From Gallionella sp. UBA4121 (lineage in GTDB: Bacteria; Pseudomonadota; Gammaproteobacteria; Burkholderiales; Gallionellaceae): a stretch of DNA of 64,000 bases. This document shows, piece by piece, positions 1 through 9,483 of this stretch. Location: positions 1 through 64,000 of the forward strand of contig DFWZ01000056.1 in NCBI GenBank assembly GCA_002381565.1, in the 5' to 3' direction. The notes under the pieces were generated by a model. That model saw nothing but the letters and a program-made list of their open reading frames with translations, ran no database searches and had not been told where the DNA came from. The position numbers and the translations under genes are program-made. Position 1 is the stretch's first letter; each line of letters starts with the position of its first letter.

Positions 1-2282
1 GCCTGGCGGCGATCGGTGATGTCACGAATAGCGCTAATCACCAGGGTGCCTTCGTTTGTCTCCAGCGGACTCAAGCTGATTTCTACCGGGAATTCGGTGC
101 CGTCCCGGCGCAGCCCAAACAGATCCTGGCCCGCGCCCATCGCCCGTGCATGCGGTCGCGCGAGAAAGCCGTTCCGGTTTTCCGAGTGCGTGCTGCGGAA
201 GCGTTCCGGAACGAGTATCTCGATCTTCTGCCCCAGTAGTTCCTCGCGGCGCCAACCGAACAGATTGACCGCTTGGGCGTTGACCAGCACCATTTCTGCT
301 TCACGGTTGATAATCACCATCGCGTCGGGCGCGGACTCCAGCAGATCCTTGAACTTCTGCTCGGACTCCGCAATCGCCTGTGCAGCCCGCTTGCTCTCGG
401 TGATATCGCGAAAATACCAGACGCGCCCGTAGTATTTGCCGTCTGCTGCGGTTATTGGAGCGGAATACCTGTCGACTATCCTGCCATCTTTAAACAATAT
501 TTCTTCGCGACTCTTGTCTTCGCGGTGCTCGTTCAAATATTGGACCCGGGCGACAAATACCTCTGGATTCTCGACTTGACCAACAACTGATTGGAGTATG
601 GGTGCATCCGACCCCTCCCTCGCGAACTGCGGAGGGATTCGCCACAGTTCAATGAATTGTTGATTGTAGAACATGATGTGTCCGTTCTCGCCGACCGTCA
701 GGATGGCATCGAGCGAAGTTTTCTGCTGAGTCTGGAGGATCGTGTTCTTAAATTTTATTTCCTCTTCCGCCCGCTTTATTTCAGTGATGTCGCGGAAATA
801 CACCGCAAGCCCCTGCTCGGATGGATAGGCGCGGACGCCGAAAAATGTGTTGAGTGGAGGGTAAAACTCCTCGAAACTCACGTCTTTGTTGTCCGCCATC
901 GCTCGTCGGTATTCGCGTTCGAAGGTGGAGCCGATGGTGCCGGGGAACTCCTTCCAGAATTCCTGGCCAGTCAACTCCGCGCGAGTCCGCCCGAGCAGCC
1001 GCTCGGCCTCGCGGTTGAGGAAGGTGAACCGCCACTCCTGATCCACGGTGAAAAACGCATCCGTGATGCTCTCAAGCGTCGTCGTGAGCCGCTCGGCCAG
1101 TCGGTGTATCTGCTCATCCGCCCGTTTGTGCTGAGATTCGCGGGCAAAATTGTCGAGCGCAAAGCTGATATCTGCCGCCATTTCAACCAGCAGGTTGCGC
1201 GCCGGCTCGTCGAAAGCGTTGGTCTCAACGGAATACAGGTTGAAAATGCCGATAACAACACCTTGGCGGTGCAACGGCAACGCGGCCAAGGCAGCCCAGC
1301 CAGCACGCGTGAGGTGCTCACGCCAGGGGACGGTTAGCGGGTCATTTAGCAAATCCTGGCACCAGTACGGCTGATTCTCTCGGATAGCAATACCGGTCGG
1401 ACTGCGACCGAACGGGCTATCGGCATCCGCAGAAATATTGATGTCTTTCAGGTACTCGGCGATATCACCGAAACTGGCGGTCGTCCGCACCATGCGGCTG
1501 TCGGGGTCGATGAGGCCGACCCACGCCATTTTCATGCCGCCGTACTGTACTGCGACGCGGCAAATTTGCAGGAATAGCTCTTCTTCGTTGACGCAGTGCA
1601 CGATGGCCTTACTGCATCGGCTTAATGCGGCGTAAAACCGGGTCAGTCGCCGGTTGTTTTCCTCAGCCTGACGGCGCTCGGTGATGTCGTTCAATACGAT
1701 GCGTAATTCCAGTGTATCGGCGTCGCCCTGTCCTGATCCTTCGGCAAGCTCAGGACAGCCTCCTTCGACTGCGCTCAGAACTAAAGGCGAAGAAGCCTGC
1801 GCGGCAGTCATCGTCAGATGCGCCCAGAATTGCGTGCCATCCGGCCTTACCATCTGCAATTCACACGACTGCAGCTTCCTAGTATTAACGAGTTGCTTGC
1901 ATCGTAAGTAGTAGATATCCTGATCCGTTTTGGCGACGAAGCGGGTGATTGACTGTTTGGCTAATTCCACCCGTGTCACGCCCAGCAAGCTGGCAGCGGT
2001 CAAGTTGGCTTGCAGGATATGCCCGGCATCACTTACGGTGCAATAGCCTACCGGCGCCAGGTCGTAGAGATCGAAATAGCGCGCCCGGGAGACGTCCAAC
2101 TCCAGCTGCGCCCGGCGCAACTCCTCGTTCTGCATCTCCAGCTCGATCTGATGCACACCCAACTCGTGCAGCATCTGCCGTGTAGCGTCAGGCGACAGCG
2201 TCTCTAGCTGCTCCGGCGAGAACGCCTTGTTTTCTCGGAAGGCCGATTCGGCCCGCTGACGCAATTCGTCATTTATTGCCAT
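1..2282 (-). CDS. Multi-PAS/GAF sensory protein, C-terminus beyond window edge
   Basis: A continuous leftward reading frame runs from an ATG at 2282 to the window edge, about 760 codons, so the C-terminal output domain is not visible. In order I see an N-terminal helical stretch (ELEMQNEELRRAQLELD, about residues 47-63), a PAS domain (68-205, ending VLNDITERRQ), a GAF-like domain (215-375, with RVAVQYGGMKMAWVGLIDP), and three more PAS domains ending in RDITE or RDITD motifs near 500, 627 and 757. Such proteins usually end in a histidine kinase, GGDEF or EAL module; which one cannot be told. Residues about 164-186 of the first PAS domain come from a palindromic repeat inserted in frame. The gene lies about 100 bp downstream of the CheB-CheR fusion gene on the same strand, so the two may be co-transcribed. 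Function as a cytoplasmic sensor is inferred from the domains. Confidence 0.9.
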   Translation of the reverse strand, partial: MAINDELRQRAESAFRENKAFSPEQLETLSPDATRQMLHELGVHQIELEMQNEELRRAQLELDVSRARYFDLYDLAPVGYCTVSDAGHILQANLTAASLLGVTRVELAKQSITRFVAKTDQDIYYLRCKQLVNTRKLQSCELQMVRPDGTQFWAHLTMTAAQASSPLVLSAVEGGCPELAEGSGQGDADTLELRIVLNDITERRQAEENNRRLTRFYAALSRCSKAIVHCVNEEELFLQICRVAVQYGGMKMAWVGLIDPDSRMVRTTASFGDIAEYLKDINISADADSPFGRSPTGIAIRENQPYWCQDLLNDPLTVPWREHLTRAGWAALAALPLHRQGVVIGIFNLYSVETNAFDEPARNLLVEMAADISFALDNFARESQHKRADEQIHRLAERLTTTLESITDAFFTVDQEWRFTFLNREAERLLGRTRAELTGQEFWKEFPGTIGSTFEREYRRAMADNKDVSFEEFYPPLNTFFGVRAYPSEQGLAVYFRDITEIKRAEEEIKFKNTILQTQQKTSLDAILTVGENGHIMFYNQQFIELWRIPPQFAREGSDAPILQSVVGQVENPEVFVARVQYLNEHREDKSREEILFKDGRIVDRYSAPITAADGKYYGRVWYFRDITESKRAAQAIAESEQKFKDLLESAPDAMVIINREAEMVLVNAQAVNLFGWRREELLGQKIEILVPERFRSTHSENRNGFLARPHARAMGAGQDLFGLRRDGTEFPVEISLSPLETNEGTLVISAIRDITDRRQ
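1727..1793. repeat. Palindromic repeat lying in frame inside a PAS-domain gene
   Basis: An inverted repeat (TGTCCTGA ... TCAGGACA) is followed by CCTTCGACTGCGCTCAGAAC. The same modules recur many times in the spacer at 59.65-60.65 kb. Here they sit inside the first PAS domain and keep the frame, giving the peptide LVLSAVEGGCPELAEGSGQG between the PAS core and its C-terminal strand. Confidence 0.85.
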
Positions 2283-2380
2283 AAGAAAACCTCATTCATT
2301 TCATCGCAAAGCGGTACAAAATCAAGGTGACGAATGTCACAATTGAATTGCCGCCTCAATAGCAATAGTCTTTTCGTGCA

Positions 2381-5300
2381 TCACGTGGACAGCGCTATAC
2401 CTTCTTTACGGGTGGGTAGCTGGCTGGCTTGCGTGTGTGTCCGTTCGGTAGTGGCAATCGCATACATCTGTCCGGCCTCATCCAGCAACGCGGTAGCGGT
2501 CAACCAGACTTCAACGATCTCGCCTTGTTTGGTAATCCGTTTGGTGCGATACGGCTTCAGAATTTCAGCCAGACTAAGTTGATGTACTCTGGCCAACGCT
2601 TTTTCGCGCATCCTTTTAGGAATCCGCTCGCGGACGTTCATTTTCAGTGCCTCAGCTTCACTCCAGCCATACATCCTCACCGCGCCCGGGTTCCAGGCCA
2701 GGATGCGTCCCTCCAGGTCCTGCACGGTGATGGCGTCAAACGCATCGCGCACTACCACCGCCAGACGGAGCACCTCATTCGCTTTTTGCAGCGACGCCCG
2801 CACCAGCACCATCTCGGTGATATCAACAAAGGTAATCACCGCGCCTTCGATTACGTTGTCGAGCGTGCGGTAGGGCAGGATGCGCATGGTGTACCACATG
2901 CCCTTCTTGGTTTGCACATCCACATCTTTAGGAACCAGGGTGTCCAGCACCGCCTGCACATCTGCCACCAGATTGTCATAGCCTGCCAGGTTGGAGACAA
3001 TATGAGCCACCGGCCTTCCCATGTCACTGGGAATCAGGTTGATGATAGTGCGGGCTTCGGGGGTAAAGCGCATGATGCGAAGTTGATGATCGACAAACAC
3101 GGTGCCGACGCCGGTGCCCGCCAGCAGATTATTCATATCGTTGTTAGCACGTGACAAATCCGCCATCTTGGTTTGCAGCTCGGTGTTGACCGTGGACAGT
3201 TCCTCGTTGACGGAATGCAATTCTTCACTGGAGGTTTCCAGCTCCTCGTTGGAGGATTGCAATTCTTCATTCATGGTCTGCATTTCCTCGTTCGAGGATT
3301 TGAGCTTGGCGTTGGAGGTCTCCAATTCCTCGTTAGCGGTCTGCAGATATTCCTCTTTGGCCCGCAATTCCAGCATCAGCGTTGCGATGCGCGGGCCAGC
3401 ATCTGCTGCGGACTCGAGTGCATCTGCGCTGACTGGCAAGGAGGTTTGCTGTTCGGGCGCTTCCTCCAGGATAACCAGGAACAGAGGCGCGGCCAGGTCA
3501 GCCGTCACCGGGAGAACAGTCAGGTTGACCACCGTATAATGACCGTTAGTTTTAACGCGTAAACCATACGATTTCACGACCTGATGGGTGCTCACCGCTT
3601 TACGCAGGGTCGTGGCAAGCTCGAGCCGCAGTCCTTCGCGGGCCATTTTCAGGATATTGTTGATGCCCGCCTCACCTGCTGGCAGTTCCAGGTACATCCC
3701 GGTACGGCCATGCAAATAGAGAATATCGCCCCGGGCGTTGATCAGCGCGCCCGCCGAAATAATCTGCTGTAACAACGCCTGTTCAGTCAACTCGCGCAGC
3801 GGCAGCTTGGCAGGAAAGGTCGGTGCGGCCTGCGGTAACGCCATCGCCTTGATCGGCGAGAGATGTCTACCCAGGGCCGTGCGCTGCCTGCCATGAATAT
3901 CCTCCTTGCGCTGATACAGCTTGGATTTCATATCCAGCACGGCAAACAGATCGTCAGTCCCATTAACGCCTTCGGAGGTGCCCAAAAACAGCATGCCGCC
4001 CGGGTTGAGCGCATAGTGCAGCAACGGAATAAGCTTTCGCTGCAACCCCTCGTTCATATAGATCAGCAGGTTGCGGCAACTGATGAGATCGAGTTTTGAA
4101 AAAGGCGGATCTTTGATCACGTCCTGCTCGGAAAAGACCAGCATACTGCGTATGCCTTTGTGAATCTGGTAGCCACGACCGTCCGGCAGAGGCGTAAAAA
4201 AACGCGTCAGACGTGCCGGCGAAATATCGGCGGCGATGCTGGCCGGATAGCAACCTGCACGTGCAGTGGCAATCGCCCGACTGTCAATATCGGTGGCGAA
4301 TATCTGCACCGCGTAGCGCAGCTTCAGTGCCTCCATGCGCTCTTGCAGCAGGATGGCGATAGAATAAGCCTCCTCGCCGGTGGAGCAACCCGCCGACCAG
4401 ACGCGAATGAGCGCGCCCTCGGGCTTGTCATCAAATAGTTGGGGGATGACACGCTCCTCCAGCACCCCAAAAGCTTCCGGATCGCGGAAGAAACTGGTCA
4501 CACCGATCAAAAGGTCGCGAAACAGCGCCTCCACTTCGACCGGGTTCTGTTGCAAATACTGGACGTATCCGGCTATCGCTTTGATCTGCTGGACGGCCAT
4601 GCGCCGTTCGATGCGGCGGTAGACGGTGCTGGGCTTGTACTGGGAAAAATCGTGGCTGGTCTGGGCGCGCAGCAGGATAAAAATTTTATCCAGTGCGTTA
4701 CCCGTCTTGGGTGTCGGGGGGGTGTCAAGTCCGGTAGGCTTATGGAGGGCGTGAGCTGCGTAAGCGATAAGCTGGTCGGGCATCCTGGCTGGCGGCATTT
4801 CATAATCCACCAGGCCCGTGGCGATGGCGCTGCGCGGCATGCCATCGAACTCGGCGGAATCCGGACTCTGCGCCATGACCATGCCACCCTCGCCCTTGAT
4901 GGCCCGCACCCCTTGCGTGCCGTCGCTGCCGGTGCCGGAGAGCACGATGCAGATGGCCCGCTCGCGCTGATCTTGGGCCAGCTGGCGAAAGAAGAAGTCT
5001 ATCGGCAGTCGATGACCATGAGGAGTTGCGGGTTCCAACAATTGCAATGTGCCGTTCAAAAACGCCAGATCGCGATTGGGCGGGATGATGTAGACGCTGT
5101 TGGACTGCACCTGCATACCGTCCTCGATCTCGAAGACCTGCATGCGGGTGCAGCGCCGGATGAGTGCGGAGAGTAAGCTATCGTGATCCGGGGCCATGTG
5201 CTGCACCAGCACAAAGGCCATACCCGGATCGGTGTCGGTGGGCATGCCGGAGAAGAACGCCTCAAATGCCGCCAGCCCCCCGGCCGAGGCACCGATGCCG

Positions 5301-5407
5301 ACAATCGCGAAAGATCTGTCCGCAGAGCTTTCTGCAGGAGCCACGGAGCTGATCTGAGACGGCAAAGATTTCGGTTTGACTTTCCTGATTGCTTTATTTG
5401 CAGTCAT
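2381..5407 (-). CDS. CheB-CheR fusion with coiled coil and two PAS domains
   Basis: About 1,008 residues from ATG 5407; a GTG at 5434 would add nine residues, and neither start has a strong ribosome site. The N-terminal third is a CheB-type methylesterase: catalytic serine in IVGIGASAGGLAAF, histidine in VQHMAPDHDS, aspartate in SGTGSDGTQG. A CheR-type methyltransferase follows (about 240-500), with SAM motif VWSAGCSTGEEAYSIA and LDLISCRNLLIYM. Next comes a long coiled coil (about 670-750) built of near-identical heptads such as NEELQSSNEELETSSEELH, then two PAS domains. There is no receiver or kinase domain. Proteins of this layout occur in many proteobacteria as stand-alone signalling proteins; whether they act on chemoreceptors is not known in general. 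The next gene downstream is the multi-PAS sensor, a plausible partner. Confidence 0.93.
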   Translation of the reverse strand: MTANKAIRKVKPKSLPSQISSVAPAESSADRSFAIVGIGASAGGLAAFEAFFSGMPTDTDPGMAFVLVQHMAPDHDSLLSALIRRCTRMQVFEIEDGMQVQSNSVYIIPPNRDLAFLNGTLQLLEPATPHGHRLPIDFFFRQLAQDQRERAICIVLSGTGSDGTQGVRAIKGEGGMVMAQSPDSAEFDGMPRSAIATGLVDYEMPPARMPDQLIAYAAHALHKPTGLDTPPTPKTGNALDKIFILLRAQTSHDFSQYKPSTVYRRIERRMAVQQIKAIAGYVQYLQQNPVEVEALFRDLLIGVTSFFRDPEAFGVLEERVIPQLFDDKPEGALIRVWSAGCSTGEEAYSIAILLQERMEALKLRYAVQIFATDIDSRAIATARAGCYPASIAADISPARLTRFFTPLPDGRGYQIHKGIRSMLVFSEQDVIKDPPFSKLDLISCRNLLIYMNEGLQRKLIPLLHYALNPGGMLFLGTSEGVNGTDDLFAVLDMKSKLYQRKEDIHGRQRTALGRHLSPIKAMALPQAAPTFPAKLPLRELTEQALLQQIISAGALINARGDILYLHGRTGMYLELPAGEAGINNILKMAREGLRLELATTLRKAVSTHQVVKSYGLRVKTNGHYTVVNLTVLPVTADLAAPLFLVILEEAPEQQTSLPVSADALESAADAGPRIATLMLELRAKEEYLQTANEELETSNAKLKSSNEEMQTMNEELQSSNEELETSSEELHSVNEELSTVNTELQTKMADLSRANNDMNNLLAGTGVGTVFVDHQLRIMRFTPEARTIINLIPSDMGRPVAHIVSNLAGYDNLVADVQAVLDTLVPKDVDVQTKKGMWYTMRILPYRTLDNVIEGAVITFVDITEMVLVRASLQKANEVLRLAVVVRDAFDAITVQDLEGRILAWNPGAVRMYGWSEAEALKMNVRERIPKRMREKALARVHQLSLAEILKPYRTKRITKQGEIVEVWLTATALLDEAGQMYAIATTERTHTQASQLPTRKEGIALST

Positions 5408-5459
5408 ACTATCTTTTCGGCGCCATGGTGTCACATTAGGTGGACATTATAGCCCTGCT

Positions 5460-5749
5460 ACCTAAACGACGGGTTGTTGGCTAGAAATACCCATTCAGAG
5501 GACAAACTGAATCTAAATTTGAATTGCAGCTAATGGCACATTGCAGATGACCGGCTTCGATAATACACCGCCTGTAAGTGGGCCTTAGTGCTTTTTTCAG
5601 GTCAATTATTTGGCCTGCTCCGAACCAGTCGTTCACGAATGCCGGCAAGCGAGACAAACCAGAAATACAATGTTGATATTTCGCAGCCCCAAAGCGGAGC
5701 CTCACTCAGGACAGTGCTGGATTTACGCGCCCACGGAAAGCTGGTTTAA
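5460..5749. other. Spacer without a recognisable gene
   Basis: I see no convincing coding sequence. The one reading frame present (about 74 codons, leftward) has no ribosome site and no recognisable motif. This is the transition from the sensory genes to the island. Confidence 0.6.
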
Positions 5750-6172
5750 TCGTTAAAAAAATTAGCGGGTACTCGCACAATCGGCATTCTCAGTAGTGGT
5801 CCAACCAAGTCGCAAGCCAGGCAGCTTGCAATCGTGACCTTTGGTGGCGAGGCTCGAAAGGCCTTAGATTTTTTTGCAATCAATCGCCAAGAAGTCCCGA
5901 AATTGTATGCGGATGGAATAACTCCGATGGGGGCCGCTTTGGATCTCGCGCTCAATCTTCTTGAAGCTAGAAAAACGGAATACAGTAATGTCGGCGTTGA
6001 TTATTACCAGCCTTGGATGGTAATAATGACTGATGGTGCTCCCACAGATAGTATTGATTCCGCTGCTAATAAAATTAACGAACTGGTCAGAACGAAGAAG
6101 CCGACAGTTTTTCCCATAGCCAACTGTCGCCTAGGGACAACTTGTTGGTCACCCACATCTCTTGCCTGCTAG
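5750..6172 (+). pseudogene. Remnant of a TerY-like von Willebrand A domain gene
   Basis: The frame is open from just after a TAA at 5747 to a TAG at 6170-6172. It encodes the middle and C-terminal part of a VWA domain of the kind found in tellurite-resistance TerY proteins: LAIVTFGGEARKALDFF, then DGITPMGAALDLALNLL (the Thr and Gly typical of the MIDAS site) and PWMVIMTDGAPTD. The N-terminal strand with the metal-binding DxSxS motif is missing and no plausible upstream start exists. After VFPIA (about 6120) the protein no longer resembles the family. It is therefore truncated at both ends and unlikely to bind metal. Codon-level conservation suggests fairly recent loss. No other ter genes are nearby. 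Confidence 0.7.
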
Positions 6173-6203
6173 ATTCATTGTTACAAAACCGACCTGGCGT
6201 AAA

Positions 6204-6236
6204 ACTTTCCGTTTTGTAGCCCTTAATACGGAAAGT
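6204..6236. terminator. Hairpin between VWA remnant and integrase gene
   Basis: ACTTTCCGT (6204-6212) and ACGGAAAGT (6228-6236) form a perfect 9-bp stem with a 15-nt loop, flanked by short A and T runs. It lies between convergent sequences and could end transcription from either side; this role is inferred. Confidence 0.4.
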
Positions 6237-6389
6237 CCAAGTTTTATGCCTCGCATTGGCGCGGATTCAGAGCGATCTGGTGAGGATCACCAAACATCAT
6301 AAATCGGAAAGATTTATATTTATTCCCAATATTGTTCATATGAAAATAACTACACATATGGCACGGCTTCCCTTCTTTATCACTCACAA

Positions 6390-7529
6390 TCAGATACCTT
6401 CACTGCCATTACTAAAATCGTCTTCGGGGGGAAGTTGGCCAGACGGCACCACAGATAATTTAGTTACGCGACGGCTGCCGTAGTAAGCAGAACCAATCGT
6501 TACCCGCGTGTGCCCTGCCCGCTCCATCAGCTTTTGACTTGCGACGTGCAGAGCGTCTTTGTCCACCAGGCTCAGATCACCCCCCCTTACCGGCGCCTCT
6601 ATTCCCGTCAACCGCTTGAAGCTTTCCAGCATGTACTGATGCCTCAATCCATGGGCAGTGATATCGCTGTCTTTCAAGGTGATGCCAAGCTTTTCCATCA
6701 CGTAATAAAAGCGTCGGCGCTTTTGTTGATACGTGTCGCCCCGCTCGCCCAAAAAACCCGTCTTTTTATCCGACAGCAACTTCGCCCGATGGATGACATC
6801 CCGCTGAACATCGTTCTCAATCGGCACCACCCTAGACCGATCACCCTTCGTGCCTTCCCGCACCAATACAAAAGCGCCTTCATGGGCCGCAGCCGACCTA
6901 AGCATCAATGCCTCCCTTACGCGAAGACCAAACGCCCAACACAATTCCAATTCCAAGGCCACCGTCTTATCTTCCTCGGCAATTTCGTTTAGCTTGGTCA
7001 TCACATCAAACCCTTTGCCCTCCCACGACTTGTCTTCCTTCACGACCATCGATCTTCTCACCGATGACTTGTCTTTCACGTACTGGGTCGAATCCCGCAC
7101 CATTCCGTTCTTACCAATCCACTCGCAAAATACCCTCATGATCGATATCTTGTTCTGGATAGTCGAGGGAGATTGCTTCTCATCCTCAAGAAAGTTAAAT
7201 ACCGCCACCAGATGCTTTTCCCTCAAATTATGGATGCTGTCGATCTTGTATCCCAATTGGAATAGGTCACTGAAAAAACCATTAATCACCGTCGCGCGCT
7301 TATCCTGAGTGCCCTGCCCTACTGTTTTTTCCTTGTGTGCAGCTTTGTCACGATGATCTTGCAGCACCAGCTCGATCTCGTGTTTTAATTTCTTTGGGAG
7401 GAAGCCTTTACCAGAATGATGAGCACTATTTTTTCCTCCAGTACGTCCAGGCTTGTTTTCACCTGCGACGGACTTTTCAATAATTCCTTCTACTGGCTTG
7501 TCATCTTTCTTGCTTGTCTCGTTTATCAT
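6390..7529 (-). CDS. int: Tyrosine recombinase (phage/island integrase)
   Basis: 379 residues from an ATG at 7529, preceded by a strong ribosome site (GGAGG about 8 nt upstream). The N-terminal part is basic and carries a SAM-like core-binding region (RATVINGFFSDLFQLGYK). The C-terminal half has the catalytic set of tyrosine recombinases: Arg in CWAFGLRVREALML, Lys in REGTKGDRSR, HGLRH (His-x-x-Arg), a second His in ERAGHTRVTIG, and the nucleophile region SAYYGS. It resembles the integrase group often seen in proteobacterial islands. It lies at the left part of an accessory region whose right end abuts tRNA genes about 15 kb away, so it may have driven, or be a relic of, island integration. 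It appears intact. Exact attachment sites were not found. Confidence 0.92.
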   Translation of the reverse strand: MINETSKKDDKPVEGIIEKSVAGENKPGRTGGKNSAHHSGKGFLPKKLKHEIELVLQDHRDKAAHKEKTVGQGTQDKRATVINGFFSDLFQLGYKIDSIHNLREKHLVAVFNFLEDEKQSPSTIQNKISIMRVFCEWIGKNGMVRDSTQYVKDKSSVRRSMVVKEDKSWEGKGFDVMTKLNEIAEEDKTVALELELCWAFGLRVREALMLRSAAAHEGAFVLVREGTKGDRSRVVPIENDVQRDVIHRAKLLSDKKTGFLGERGDTYQQKRRRFYYVMEKLGITLKDSDITAHGLRHQYMLESFKRLTGIEAPVRGGDLSLVDKDALHVASQKLMERAGHTRVTIGSAYYGSRRVTKLSVVPSGQLPPEDDFSNGSEGI

Positions 7530-8930
7530 TTGAGCAACCTCCGTGTCTTTGCGGTGCGCTGAACAGTAAAATCGTTCATGTTGCGCACCACAGCCTGTGT
7601 ATTAACCCGAAGGATAGTCACCTCAAACGCCTATTCAGTTTCAATAAGTGCATCTGAGTGCGTGGCTATCCTCTGATTCCTTGTACTACTCCGATCCAGT
7701 CAAATCGGGATCTGCGATTTAGCCGTCGCACGGCACTGAATTTCCCGTCAGTTCGGTGAGCGTGTATTCGGCTTGCGCCTGGTAGTACGTAAGTCTCATC
7801 GGGTGGGTAAAATAACAGCGGCATTTCTGCCAGCTGATATTCCGCGACTGACGTCGCTCTGTTCAAAACTTCTGAACAGTCCTTGTGTCGCTTCCGCGAC
7901 CTTCCCAAATCTTTGAATCTTTCTCGATCACACATCAGGTCTACTCTTTTAGCCCCTACCACCAGGACCTCAGCCTCTCGGCACCGTCTTTTCCCCTGTA
8001 CCCAAACTCGCGGAGCGCCGCAGTCATTTGAGCCACAACACGTCCTTTCAGACGGAGGGGTATATGTAATGCAGGTGGTTCTTATCTTGATGGACATCCT
8101 TGCAATTTCCTCTTTCCACTTTCAATACCGCCCCCCCCTACGTCTGTTACTCCAAGGCATAGCCTTGGCAGAACGACGAACAACACGACATCACGCATCA
8201 CAACACCACCAGCCAACTGCGGAAAAGCCTGGTCGGCCTCGTGCGTTGAATTCTGGATGTGCGTGCGCCCGCATCAGGGGTACTAGCGACTTTACTTGCT
8301 TCAGATTATTTGCAACTTGAATGTCCTGCCCAGACAGGGCGGACGATGAAGCAATAGACAAAGTCCATTACTGCCATCTAAGAAGTCCCGAACTACGGAC
8401 GATTTGAGCGCGCAAGTGTGCGTTACTCGATTCACAGGGTGACTAACCCCTTATTTACTGCGCTTTAAATTCTTACACATCTCCCATTTCTGGGGCATCA
8501 GTAAGCCAATGCAGTGCCTTTGCCGGACACCAGTCGTACATCACCAGAGGTGAAAGTGCTGCCATTGAATCATACATAAACCAGCGGTGTCAATTTTTTT
8601 GGAATGGCATTATCTCCATAGTCACTTTACGTAATCACAAGTGAGGCATAGAGCTGTATGGATTTCAGTATCACTCTCTAGCCGGATATATAACTGATTG
8701 GACAGATTTGCTCACTTTTAACCCTCCTTCCTGAGCATGAGGTCTCCCCAGTTTTTATTTTTCCAAGGGACTGTGTTCATGCCACCAGTTTTTCCTTCTG
8801 CTGAGTAATGAGCCAGTTATTCAGAAACTGAATCGGTAATGGTCAACTTTTTACTTTTTCTGAAAAAATCAATGGCATTTTGTATTGCGGAACAATGTTA
8901 TTGGCTGATTGCATGAATAATCAAAATTCG
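7530..8930. other. Decayed spacer, no supported gene
   Basis: About 1.4 kb upstream of the integrase gene. Two overlapping frames of about 145 codons exist on opposite strands (7666-8097 and 7883-8320), but both are rich in Arg, Cys and Pro, lack good ribosome sites and show no motif, so I do not call them. Base composition drifts toward AT past 8400. It is probably remains of former mobile or accessory DNA. Confidence 0.5.
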
Positions 8931-9037
8931 TCCCTTTTTCGTCTCTTTTTTTAAAGAGCTGCAAATTTAATCTCGAAAATTCGCACTCAAAGTAATTTTG
9001 AATTCAAAATTCGTCTCTTTTTCGTCTCTTTTTTAAA
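8931..9037. repeat. Direct repeat of a pyrimidine-rich sequence
   Basis: A segment starting TCAAAATTCGTC and continuing with CTTTTTCGTCTCTTTTTT occurs at 8931-8964 and again at 9004-9036, with one substitution and one indel. A partial third match (GAAAATTCGC) lies between them. Unit spacing is 73 bp. The function is not known. Confidence 0.75.
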
Positions 9038-9100
9038 TTAAAAAATCCGCATGATGGGTCATTTGGCGAACGTTACCTGACCGTCTGGTCCTCGGCCTTA

Positions 9101-9172
9101 TGTGAAACTTCAGTGCGACCTGAAAAGTCGCTTTTATTTCTGTTTCACAGGAGAAAGGAACTATGAACTGAT
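9101..9172 (+). promoter_or_regulatory. Nested stem-loop leader before a strong ribosome site and two-codon ORF
   Basis: TGTGAAAC (9101-9108) pairs with GTTTCACA (9142-9149). Inside, GCGAC (9115-9119) pairs with GTCGC (9127-9131). The outer stem ends exactly where GGAGAAAGG begins. ATG AAC TGA follows at 9163, and its stop overlaps a second ATG at 9171 that opens an 18-codon frame. This looks like the leader of a gene whose body has been lost. Confidence 0.4.
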
Positions 9173-9217
9173 GAAACCGGTTGTTCCATCAAACATTTCC
9201 TACCGATTCCAAAGCCC

Positions 9218-9420
9218 CTCGTAAGCCATATGTATCAGCGGCTTTACGAGGTCCAGGTCGGCCGCACTAGAGATTGCCAGTTCAAGATCACCCGTTCCCC
9301 AATGGCCGCTCTGGCGACAGAAAAGCGCGATATCTTAAAAAAGGCCGCCGCGTACTTTGCCAGACTGCCCGAGTAAAGTACGCGTTTATTGATCAGCACC
9401 GTGATGAATCACCTGAACTG
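9218..9420 (+). mobile_element. Remnant of an IS3-family insertion sequence (orfA/orfB junction)
   Basis: The frame encoding EKRDILKKAAAYFARLPE followed by a stop is the characteristic C-terminus of IS3-family OrfA. It is followed in the next frame by VKYAFIDQHRDE, the characteristic N-terminus of OrfB. Only about 35 codons of OrfA and about 12 of OrfB are recognisable before similarity ends near 9420, so the element cannot transpose. Just before it, CCTCGTAAGCC and GGCTTTACGAGG (9218-9253) form an imperfect 11-bp hairpin. It lies next to the STAND gene and marks past insertion activity in the island. Confidence 0.75.
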
Positions 9421-9483
9421 CCCTTTCCTTTGTCGCTTGCCGTCTTGGCAAGCTTGCTTGTCTTTACACTGCCGATTAGCAAA

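Noticed and set aside
3170..3360. Tandem DNA repeat in the CheB-CheR fusion gene
   Set aside because: Explained by the heptad repeats of the coiled coil; common in this family.
5481..5705. 74-codon leftward ORF
   Set aside because: No ribosome site and no recognisable motif.
7666..8320. Two overlapping opposite-strand ORFs of about 145 codons
   Set aside because: Arg/Cys/Pro-rich products, no motif, no good ribosome sites; probably chance in decayed DNA.
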